Shown piece after piece: positions 11,329 to 21,175 of a stretch of 64,000 nucleotides of DNA (the stretch's first letter is position 1; every line of letters begins with the position of its first letter). The position numbers were made by a program, and so were the translations under genes. Origin of the DNA: Apricaphanius iberus (taxonomy: Eukaryota > Chordata > Actinopteri > Cyprinodontiformes > Aphaniidae); the NCBI GenBank assembly GCA_028564705.1, contig JAPXFQ010002805.1, positions 1-64,000 on the forward strand, written 5' to 3'. The notes beneath the pieces were generated by a model that had not been told where the DNA came from, did no database searches, and was given only the letters and a program-made list of their open reading frames with translations.

Positions 11329-11362
11329 ATGGACATATTCTTTGGGCGCTGTGAACGAAATC
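11329..11362 (+). CDS. Alternative first coding exon of IFI44-like copy A
   Basis: ATG opens a 34-base exon (MDIFFGRCERN plus one base) ending at a strong GTGAGT donor. Its length and phase equal those of the first exon of copy B (30526-30559). It is preceded by the same promoter block and could splice in frame into exon 2 at 12985. No second exon of its own was found before 12.7 kb. Its donor is stronger than the GTGATT donor of the first exon at 12774, so this may be the main start of copy A. Confidence 0.5.
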
Positions 11363-11567
11363 GTGAGTTTATTTTACCTTGATAAACATGCCAGACATTT
11401 GTAGGAACTGATTTAGAAAAGCTTTCATAAATATCAGGGAGAAAACATTTAACTCTTTTCAGCATATTCTAGCTAAAAGTAAATGTTACTGTCTCATCTG
11501 AAGATTATTTTCACCAGTAAACCTTTGAAGGTTTGAAGGATGAATTGATATTTTTATCTCTCATTCA

Positions 11568-11629
11568 TTGCCTTAAGACACATTTGTTGTGAATTTTTAC
11601 TATATAAATAAAGTTAATTTAATTTAACA
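11568..11629 (+). mobile_element. Degraded LINE 3' tail
   Basis: The text 'ttgttgtgaatttttactatataaataaagttaatttaattt' resembles the LINE tail at the start of the window (CTATATAAATAAA plus short AATTT repeats). Only the end of the element remains. Confidence 0.4.
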
Positions 11630-12191
11630 GTGGAAAGAAGGGGGGTCTATAGAAAACATGTGGCCGGATTGATGTCATTGCTCCAGTTTAAACATGGAGA
11701 AAACAAACCAAAAATTATTTACTGTTTAGAGTGGCTGGAGTTCTAGTGCTAATTATTACTAAGTCTTGAGTGATGCGTTTGTGGTCTTCTTTCGTTGTTT
11801 CACAGATTTTTAAGAGGGGTATATAATCTGAATGACAGGAAACATCACTATGCCTCATGACAGGAAATTAACTAAAGGCTCAAAAGTATATGATTATTGT
11901 TTAAAGAAAAGAGAAAATATACCATTTGATTGGTCATCATCCTGTTTATCAGCTTTAATATTAATTTAGAACAGTAATTTTATTTTTATGTAATGGCTCA
12001 AAACTAACTAGCTCACACACAGATCTGCAGCATGGGGGACCTCATTCAATCATCTAAACAAATGACATCAGAGTAGACAGCTTGGTGTTCTGCTGTTTGT
12101 CTACTGCCGGAGTCTTTCAGGCTCCATCCACACCCTGCTTGAACACGTGACTTAAAGTAAGCCCTGCAGTTATATGAAGCACTTTCAGTGC

Positions 12192-12228
12192 TTTCACTTT
12201 CAATCTGCAGATTTACGATCTATATAAA
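12192..12228. promoter_or_regulatory. Inverted ISRE followed by a TATA box
   Basis: TTTCACTTTC (12192-12201) is the complement of GAAAGTGAAA, a consensus ISRE core. TATATAAA (12221-12228) starts 20 bp further on. The spacing and order suggest a compact interferon-inducible promoter upstream of copy A. The remaining bases between 11630 and 12640 hold no recognisable gene. Confidence 0.5.
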
Positions 12229-12651
12229 GATGAAGATGAGATAAAAAAAATATACAAAATAAAAATAAAAAAATATAATCTGTCATTTTTATTTTGATAC
12301 TGATCAATGGTTTGCTGCTGCATTTGGACTGAGCTTTAAGAAAATTTGTTGTGTTTCCTGATGGTAAAGAATACTTTACAGATACTCAGATCCTACATAC
12401 CAAATGAAGGACCTATGTTTTGTGTCAAAATCTAGTTCTAAATCTTTCAGCTGACCCGCTGAGACAACAATCTCTGTGATGCCTGAATAGAAGACAAGAA
12501 AGTCTAATTAACTGATTGGATTTATTAACACTTAAACAATGCATAGGCTATGTGTGAAAATAGTTACATTAAAAATGTATAATGTAAATCCTGCTATTTT
12601 CTGTAATCATTTTAACAAGTAGAGACACATCCCTCCAGAACACAAACCACA

Positions 12652-12663
12652 GAAAGTGAAACT
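12652..12663 (+). promoter_or_regulatory. ISRE of IFI44-like copy A (promoter copy 2)
   Basis: GAAAGTGAAACT matches the ISRE consensus GAAANNGAAACT exactly. It lies 122 bp before the ATG at 12774, in the conserved promoter block ('catgtggtttatcagagcag' at 12689-12708). A 'ttatttaaagg' TATA-like stretch lies between them. Confidence 0.75.
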
Positions 12664-12773
12664 AAATATAAGGGGTTTATCAGAAGTCATGTGGTTTATC
12701 AGAGCAGGGAAAGTTATTTAAAGGAGAAAAAGTTTGCTGTTGATTCATTTTACAACAGAGCAGCAACAACAGG

Positions 12774-15700
12774 ATGATTGGTATATCTAAGGCTCTCCGT
12801 GATTGCATTTCATTTCAGATGACTTTCTAGATATTTGAAGGAACTAATTAAATAACCTTTCATAAAATATTTAATGAGCAGAAAACATAGGATTTTTAGA
12901 TTTCTATCTAAGCTTTCTGAGTTGTTTTTTTTATTATTTTTTTTTAAGAGCATCACCTTTACTCTTGTCCCGTCTGTTTAAAAGGTTTAATGTATGGTCT
13001 CCAGCAACATCCTGGTAAGTTAATGTACCTTACACGGCTTGTTTTAACAAAGTTACAATCTCCTACTTGTAATGCTTATTTAAATGGAAAGTAAATATAA
13101 TAAATGTTTTTGTGTCAGTTTCGATAAGATAGAAAATCTCAGAACAGTTTGCTGTTATAGTGTTTGAATTTATGACTGTACTAATTGAAAAACGTATTTG
13201 GGGATCAATTTAATTATTGTTTTATTGTGTTGTTTTTTTTCTCTGAAAAAGCTGTGACGGCTGAGTCTGCAAGTGAGTGATTCCCTTTTGTTTCTGAAAA
13301 TGGTTTAGTCAACTTTGCAGAATAATAATTCATCTTTCTGATCAGCTCTAGATGAGCCATGGAGGGAACTACGCTGGGGGTGAGTTTGCAGCAACACCGT
13401 CAATGCTGATCAACAACAATCTGATTACTGCTGTTGGGGTGTTTGTCACTGATCAAATGTAGAATTATGGATTCAGAGCTCACCGGAACAAGAACAAACA
13501 TAAAACAATTAAAAAACTCTGAGTGAGCTCATTATATAGGGTTCTGTTGGACTCCGGTCAGAGATTGACCAAAAGAGATTTTGAGTTAACAGGAATTGGA
13601 GGAAGGAAGTAGATGAGGAAGTAGATGGCATTGACTAAATAATAAATAATAATGTAGAGGGAAGCAGAGTCTGAAATTAAATTAAACTCGTCATAGATAG
13701 AGTGCCATCAGCACATAGGAGACACAAACTAACAGACACATTAAGATAGAATAAAATGTTATTCATGTGGGATCCGAAAAAGCCAAGAACACAAAGAAAT
13801 AAAGTTCCTAGAAGGTCAGCGCTTCAACTCAGCCTGCAGATAACATTCAATCAGACGGCGCCTCCAGCTGCTTGCCGTCCTATGATAATGTAGAGACTGC
13901 ACTGATCGCTCCAAGGAAGCCGCACCCCACTCTCTCCTAAAGCGGAGGGATGAATCTGGATCAAATGTTTCAGCAAACCTAGGCTCACCAATTCATTCTC
14001 CAAAAATAAATTACAGGAGCAAATCATCAAAGGAACTCAACTTACTCCAAGATTCTCACTGCCTATTGGACAATATGATTCTCCCCTCCCACCACTGGTA
14101 ATGACTGATGTATGATTTATAAGGTCACCAAACAAGACTCCAAGACAACTCCACCAGCACATGTCTGTTTCCCAAGAAAACAGCATTCCTTTGATTATAA
14201 GCAAAAGAACTTACAAATGCAAATCCCCCGCATTAAGTCAAATCTCATAAATATCACTTGTCAGAATAATTTAAAAACTACCAATTAATCTTTTAAACTG
14301 GCATCACTCAATATCAGATCCTTATCAGGGAAATCTTTCCTAATCCATCCATCCATCCATTTTCTGAACCGCTTAATCCTTAAGGGGTGGCGGGGGGGCT
14401 GGTGCCTATCTCCAGCTGTCAACGGGCGAGAGGCAGGGTACACCCTGGACAGGTCGCCAGTCCATCGCAGGGCTACATAGAGACAGACCGGATAAACAAC
14501 CATGCGCACACACACACCTAAGGACAATTTAGAGTGATAAATTAACCTGACAGTCATGTTTTTGGACTGTGGGAGGAATCCAGAGTACTCGTAGGGAACC
14601 CACACATGCACGAGGACAACATGCAAACTCCATGCAGAAAGACCCTGGGCCAGGATACGATGCCACAACCTTCTTGCTGCAAAGCCACTGTGCACCCATC
14701 TTTTCTAATCAATGACTTAATTACTGATCATAATTTACAGTCTCGGTTTTAATCTGAAACTTGGTTATATGCAAATAATGAAACATCCTCAATGCTAGAA
14801 GCTACTCCTCCTAACTATAGCTTTCTAACTGAAAACAGGAAACAAACAAGAGGGGGCGCACAATTTAAAAAAATATGCAGTGTGACATAGTATATTAGAT
14901 TTTTGTACTGATAGTTACATGGACAGCCATTGGGGTCCTTTAGTCAAGCCCCCCACCAGGAAGTCCCCCAGATGTTTGCACGTGCTAAGAAGGTTAAAAG
15001 ATGAGTGTTAATCTCTTATTAATATGACAAATTTCATTATTTCTGTCAGACCATGAACGTGTCCATTTTTGGTAGTCCTGTGGTGTGACTGATGTAGTTT
15101 GAGAAAAAAAAAGAAAAATATAAAAAAAAAGTAATAATCATATTCAGGGTTAAAACAATTAACTTATTCAGTTACTGTAATGCTCAAGGTCAGTCTAATA
15201 TAGCAATGACTCAAAATGGCCGCAAAGGTGAAAAAGTCCTGTGGTGTGACAGCCCGTCCAGTAGTGTGACATAATTAATTCAGATGTCTAGCTAGATTCT
15301 CGTCTGTTATATTTGCAATAACAACGCATAACTAACTTATGTATTTTATGTTCTCAGAGACAGACAGGAGGCTCTTCAGTATGTGCAGGGATACAAACCA
15401 GAAAAAGATGACATTCAGTACCTTCGAGTCCTCCTGTATGGACCCGTCGGAGCTGGGAAGTCCAGTTTCATTAACTCTGTCAGTAATGTCCTTCGAGGTC
15501 GGATGACGATTCCTGCTTTGGCTAGTACGACCACATCTGACAAAAGCTTCACCACAAAGGTTTGAAAATTAACATGCTTCTGTTTATCATCCAGAACAAA
15601 GTTAATGCTACTACATTATGATTAAAAAAAACTTTAAATACTGTGTTTAACAGAAACCAGAGCAGATGCCTCTTTTATAAAACTTGCTTACATCATTCAA

Positions 15701-18700
15701 ACGGGATCTAACAATTGAGTAAGTCACTTTCTAGGCAAAGTTTGTGATCTATAGAAAAAAAACTGTTATGGAAAAATGTGTGCAACTTTAAGCACATTAA
15801 AAGACTTGCTTGCGTTTTTGGACACAGGAAAACTGACAGTGTAGCCTATGAGGTTGTAATTGAAGTTCTTAAATAAGGGATTAGAGAGGATTCCTTAAGA
15901 TTTAGGAGGTTTTAATACAGACTTCTTGATCAAACATGGAGGTACAGACCTGCCTTCCAAAACGTGACGCAGACTTATATAGATTCAGTAATCCTGACAA
16001 CTAACAATATCATATCAGAAACATTTTCTTCAGAATAAAATAGCAGACTTTCAGGCATTGTCGACTTGATAGTGAATAAATAATCTAGCTCATGTCAGGG
16101 TGTCCTCAGACCTCAGAGAAGGTTACTATGCCAACCCAGGATGTAGGAGCTTAAATCAGTACATTTGACCTGACCTAGAGTCATACAGTGTCATATAATC
16201 AGATTGGTTACCATATTAGAAAGAAAAAGCAAACATCAGTATTTAAAAATACACAGAGCAGATCATTCTTAATATAAAATTTTCCCATAACAAGATGAAG
16301 AAATCATGAATCTAAGACACGTTTTCAGATTTGTAGACCCTTGCGCACACACACACCACCAACAGTTACTCCCCTCCCTTGTCTCTGAACTGAGAATAAA
16401 TAGGAAAATATGTTGCATTTAAAAATTATATCACAGTATTCATATGTACACCTTTAGATTGTATAGCAATTGCACTTATTGGTGTACAGTGTTGGGAGCA
16501 ACGCCATTTAAGTATAACAATGTTACAAACTGCATTTTTTTTGTTAAGTAACAGAGTAGTCTAATTAAATACTTTTCCTATCATTGCAACGCCATTACTG
16601 GTGATGTAAACTAGCGTGTTATTACGTGATTGAATAACGCGCAGCGGTGTCAGGCTTTCTGACAGCTACTTCAGCTGCAGGCAAAGAGCAGGTGTCAGTG
16701 ATGATTGCGGGGCGGGCGGATACCCTCAGTGCTCCCGCTTTCTGGATTCTGTAAGACCGTGGTGAACTTTGTTTTAAGTTGGATATTAGTTTCATTAAAG
16801 GGGGGACACCCTCCAATGTCTCACCGAGAACTGCATAATAGTTACATCGCCGCTGAAGGCTCGCTGCTGAAGGCCGTGGTTTTAGTTAGGGTTTAGGGTT
16901 TTCAATTAATCTCAACACATCCTAGAAAATAAATCAATACCTGTGAGATGTACTTTCAAAGTTACCCCAAAATATTGATAAATTGTTGCTCGACCCCAGA
17001 GAACATGGCAGACCGATTTAGAAAAAAACTAACAATATATGTAAAATTTGTTAATATGTTACTGTAATATTTGATTTTTCTTTAATAGTTTCCAGTACAT
17101 GTAACCAGGTGACACCCAATCAATTTTGAAAATTCTTACATCTAAAGAATCCGACAGAACTATTTATTTGACATTTGAATATATAATATTTCATATTAAT
17201 ATGTTACTGTAATATTTCAGGTTTTCCTTCAATAGCTTCCAGATCACGTGACCAGGTGACAGGAAATCAGTCTTAAAAAGTCTTACTACAACAGATTAGA
17301 TAGTGCTCTGTTTACTGAGCAGTATTACATATGCAGAGTTTGTAAATCTTAATGAACAAATTTTCCTCTGTTTCATTTGACCCACATTTGTCTGTCTTGG
17401 TTTTGCACTTTAAATAAAAAGTGTGTTATTATTGTGACATTACAGAGGTCCTGTCATTGTGTGGCTCCGATTGATCATGTACCCTGGCTGCTTTGCCAAA
17501 GGGATATCCCTTTGGCTTAATGGTTAGCGCGGATGACTCTCACCCGGGCTCTTGTTGTTTACCTTGCCACATTTGGAGTTGCTGACAATATCCATGTGAT
17601 ACTGGTAATAAGTCCATGGATCCAAAATTGGTGGCACCCTGTGTGGGAGCACGAGGACGTACTTGTGATAAGAGGGGGAGAGATGTGATAGTGTAGAGGG
17701 CCTGTCACTGTGGCTCCCATTGATCATGGCTCCATGACCCCAGGGACATCCCTTTGGCTGAATGGTTAGCGCGCATGACTCTCAAGTGGGCGTCGTGGGG
17801 TCAAAGTTGGATGAATGTGCTGGCACCCCTTTAAGGACACACCAATTGCATCATCAGCATGAGGGGATTTTTTTTAGATTGCGTCCAAAACTATCCGCTC
17901 CATACTACACTTTGCAGACGTTACATACCGCTTAAGCGTCCGGTGGAAATGAGGGGTCAAAGTTTTATACACTGAAAAATTCATTTGTGCATGTAAATCA
18001 TACAATCAAAGTTTTACAAATGAGGTCCCAGGTCAGATTGAATATGCTAAGTTGTTGCTGGAACTCTAACTCTGGATCCTGTTTAGATTTCTGTGTTCAC
18101 ACAGTCTGTCTGCTCAGATGGATTTTAACTCTGACCATCTTCCTCTTTCCTGTTTGTTGGTTCTGTGAGGCTTTAATTGACCAATCAAAAAGTAATTGCA
18201 TCAGCACCAGAAAATGTATCTGGATCAACAGGTTCTTTTTTTGTTTGTGTTTCAGTATGAAACTCATAAATTCATTAAAGGACGAGGAAGCACAAAGACA
18301 TTTTACCCTGTGGTCTTCAATGACCTCATGGGTCTGGAAGAAGGGACAAACAATGGAGTTCATGCTGACGACATCAAGCTGGCTTTGAAAGGACATGTGA
18401 AGGAGGGCCACAAGGTGCAACAGCTATAAGAACCAGTTCTAGAAAATCTACAAGAATAATTGCATCCTCAAATAAAAAAAAACAAAAACGTAAATTCAGC
18501 TCATTCTGAACCTTTTACTGTTTTCCAGTTCAACCCAGTTGCTCCACTAAGTCAAGATGACCCAGGTTACAACCCGACCCCCTCTGCTGATGACAAGGTT
18601 CATGTACTGGTCTGTGTGTTGTCTGCCAACACTGCACAGATTAAATCATCAGTTCTGGAGAAGATGAGAAGTGTCAGAGAAACAGCCAGTGACCTGGGTG

Positions 18701-20226
18701 AGTTTAAAGAGAAAGATCTTGATTAGACTACATGTCAAAATTGTAGGTCCATAACAAACTCCACCATCAGTAGGGTTGCCAACTTTTATAAATTAAAATA
18801 AGGGACACTTCGGCTACAGGGCGTTATCCCCGGACGGAGCCGTCCGACTCGTGGGGGAGGTGTGGTGCTTTTAGTGAAGGGGTCATCCAGTCATACGTTA
18901 AGCTTAAAATGCTTTATTCACAATAAACCCATTGATATATTAGTGCTGTAAGTTAGGCTACATAGACATAAAAAAGGAAATAACAAAATGCATACAATTT
19001 ATGTTAACAAGAGGCAGTGTGGTCTAACACATTGTGCGTTTAACAATGAACTTTCAATGTTTGCTTTCAAAAGTGACTCTGACAAAGTATGCCAGATCGA
19101 CAGCACACTGACCCTGCACTTAATCCAACCACAATTAAATTGTACATGCCTGAGATATCTTGGAAAATGCATAATAAATGTATAATAACAAATGAATATT
19201 CTAGCCTACATGCCGTATAATCCTCTAGAGATGTCTGGGGAATGAAAAACTGATGCAGACTTCTTTTGTGCCTCCCGTGCTGTTGCACCGAGTGTTCTTA
19301 GTGTGCGACTAAGAACACTCGCCGACTTAGCTTACAATTGGCCTTGTATTCATCTTTATTGACCCTATCCAGCCAAGGAGGTGTGTCCTCCCACTCATCT
19401 GTATCTCTGTAAACGTTTTAGCTTTTGGGTTTGGGGACATGTTTATAGGCGCGAGTTCCGTGGGAAGAGCCTGTCTTTTGTGTCTGCCTGTCTACCCATA
19501 CCTGACCGTGCAACACTTGCGAGCCGCAAACACAACTAGTGGTCTCTTTATATCCTGCCGACAAAATAATTTTTCTGACTGTAGTTGGGTGATTATAATT
19601 CTATATACGTAGTTAAAATCGGGCTGTTGTGGTTAATGCGTGACAGACATATCGGACATTTATGAAAATACAGAACAAAAAGCGTCCCTTATTGATTCAA
19701 AACGGGACGGCACATTTAATCGGCAAATAAAAGACTATTCCGTATTTTAAGGGATGGTTGGCAACCCTAACTATCATAGTCAATGGCTCCAACCAGAAGG
19801 AAACTTTCTGTGCATTCATTGTCGTTTGCATAAAAATTTAGTATTGACAAAAACACATTATTTACTCAAGTTTATTTTACTGAAGGAATTCCTCAAATGG
19901 CGATGATGACGCATGTCGATCAGGCCTGTGGTGAAACAGAGAAGGACTTGAGGAATGTGTACAAGAGCAAGCACCTGAAAAAAAAGGTGAGTTTCATTCA
20001 CTTTGTTGATAGATATAACACATAAACCTTTCAGACTGTAACTGTGACTTGTTTTACTGGTTAGATGAAAGACTTCAGTGCAGCAATGGGAATCCCAATG
20101 AACTGCATCTTTCCTATCAAGAACTACAGCGAAGAAATTGACTTAAATGATGACATTGATATTCTGATCCTGAGCGCCCTGAAAAATATGATCAACTTTG
20201 GTGACGACTTCATTGAGAAAATTTGA
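12774..20226 (+). CDS. ifi44l: Interferon-induced protein 44-like GTPase, copy A (9 exons, 300 aa)
   Basis: Coding exons: 12774-12798, 12985-13014, 13252-13272, 13346-13379, 15358-15559, 18256-18414, 18529-18697, 19886-19986 and 20065-20226. All are bounded by AG and GT, and together they give one open frame of 903 bases ending in TGA. Exon 4 encodes EPWRELRW, the PWRxxxW motif seen before the G domain in fish IFI44-like proteins. The P-loop GPVGAGKSS is at residues 65-73, the DLMG (DxxG) motif at about 127-130, and THVD, in place of NKxD, at 222-225. These mark an IFI44-type GTPase, a cytoplasmic interferon-induced antiviral factor family. The TLDc domain of mammalian IFI44 is absent. The first exon may be replaced by the one at 11329. 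Intron 5 (2.7 kb) and intron 7 carry transposon relics. Orthology to a specific fish gene is not established. Confidence 0.85.
14334..14700 (-). mobile_element. RTE/Expander-like LINE 3' end
   Basis: Contains an ATCC repeat run (14343-14360), 'ttctgaaccgcttaatcc', and 'tgtttttggactgtgggagg' (14559-14578): the familiar 3' UTR of teleost Expander/Rex3-type LINEs, read on the - strand. It lies in intron 4 of IFI44-like copy A. Related fragments occur at 54330-54460 and 62815-63030. A 136-codon frame across it is a chance frame. Confidence 0.65.
15885..16225. repeat. Interspersed repeat, copy 2 (partner at 6950-7295)
   Basis: Diverged copy of the repeat at 6950-7295 in the same orientation. Shared blocks include 'cctgccttcca', 'atagattcag', 'atttgacctgacc' and the closing 'accatattaga'. 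It sits in intron 5 of copy A. The family is unknown. Confidence 0.6.
16480..16620. mobile_element. hAT-like element end
   Basis: The stretch 'acagtgttgggagcaacgcc' (16487-16506), followed by alternating 'gttacaaa' and 'gtaacag' motifs, is the typical terminal sequence of a widespread teleost non-autonomous hAT family. The other end was not found, so this is a fragment. Confidence 0.45.
17506..17552 (+). other. tRNA-Glu-like relic, unit 1
   Basis: TCCCTTTGGCTTAATGGTTA (17506-17525), then a GACTCTCACC anticodon-arm-like part with CTC in the anticodon position. Resembles the 5' half of tRNA-Glu(CTC) and holds an A-box-like segment. The T-arm is not recognisable. A second unit lies about 240 bp downstream with the same flanking text ('ttgatcatg'). 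It is probably a tRNA-derived repeat rather than a working tRNA gene. Confidence 0.4.
17748..17819 (+). other. tRNA-Glu-like relic, unit 2
   Basis: TCCCTTTGGCTGAATGGTTA (17748-17767), a GACTCTCAAG anticodon-like arm, and 'ggggtcaaagttgg' as a degenerate B box. The acceptor ends do not pair well, so a functional tRNA is unlikely. Same family as the unit at 17506. The pair looks like a local duplication of a tRNA-derived SINE or pseudogene in intron 5 of copy A. Confidence 0.4.
18771..19769. mobile_element. Non-autonomous DNA transposon with terminal inverted repeats
   Basis: The left end TAGGGTTGCCAAC and the right end GTTGGCAACCCTA are perfect inverted complements. A TA dinucleotide at each end is compatible with a TA target duplication. 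The interior is about 1 kb with no transposase frame. It is inserted in intron 7 of IFI44-like copy A. Copies B and C have no such insertion there. Confidence 0.75.
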
Positions 20227-20701
20227 ACATAGATTTAAAGAAAACACTAAATGTTTTTATTTAAAAAGGCAGATACTGTTCAGTTTTTTTAAAACCAGGA
20301 AAGGGGAAAAAAGTTAGGAGGTGTTGCAATGTAATTTATGTAATTTGAATACAAGATAGTTCATTCTATGTAATGGCTGTCAATGTCTCCCATGTATCTC
20401 GTGTCTTTCACTATGTTTTTTTTATTTATGTAAAGCGCTACAAATGCCCATGTGTAAAAAGATTCTGTAAAAATAAACTTACTTTCATATCACTATTACA
20501 TTCTATGAGTAGACCTAGTTCATTTTCTATACAAAATACAATTTAAGGTATGGGTTGGGTGGATTGGAGGTTTTGGGATTTTAGGAATAAGATTTAATCT
20601 TCTATCAAAACTTAAAATTCCATCAATCACACTTGTTTGTTTAATGATGTTTGGTTTAATTGTTGAGGGGGAAGCACATACAATATATTTCTATCTGCAG
20701 A
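20227..20701 (+). other. 3' UTR and flank of IFI44-like copy A
   Basis: Follows the TGA of copy A. An AATAAA signal at 20472-20477 is the likely polyadenylation signal, giving a 3' UTR of roughly 260 bases. Nothing else was recognised up to the LINE fragment at 20702. Confidence 0.5.
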
Positions 20702-21175
20702 GAATGTTCATGTTTTTAAGAGCAGGCTCAAGGCTTACCTTTTTAGCATAACCTTTAACTAATTATTATTTACTAATATCAATTTGAATTGCTCTGCAAG
20801 TTTTATTTGATACAATTTTTTGTTTAGCTTTTAATTGTTTATTTAATAATCTGCTTTGCATTTTTTTCTTGATTCTATCTTATCATTGTTTTACACTTGT
20901 TTTACACTTTATATTTCATACACTTTATAAACTTTATATTTTAACTTATTTTATGTATTTTATTTATTTATTCCCAGTTTTTCCTCTCTGGGGGCCCCCT
21001 GCATCAGGGGCATTGGTCGGCTGTGGCTGCCTGGGTGCCCCCCAGGTAATGCTTGGGTGGAGGTACCATCCCTCCCTCCTCTGGGCGCCCTGGGTCAGTG
21101 CCTTGGCTGCTGCTGCTGATCTGCTGCTGCCGATGCAGATGGCTCCCATCATGGCTGTCATGGAAATCTGGGTGT
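20702..21175 (+). mobile_element. LINE fragment: ORF2 C-terminus and 3' UTR
   Basis: The frame from about 20712 encodes VFKSRLKAYLFSITFN and a stop, the usual last residues of L2/Rex-type LINE ORF2. The 3' UTR with a GC-rich block (20980-21150) follows. Homologous to 51622-52262, which keeps the 3' tail that this copy lacks. The 5' part is truncated, as is normal for LINE insertions. Confidence 0.65.

Noticed and set aside
14285..14695. 136-codon frame on the - strand
   Set aside because: It runs across the 3' UTR of an Expander-like LINE and has no protein features.
17506..17819. Functional tRNA-Glu genes
   Set aside because: Acceptor and T-arm pairing is missing; only the A-box and anticodon region resemble a tRNA.
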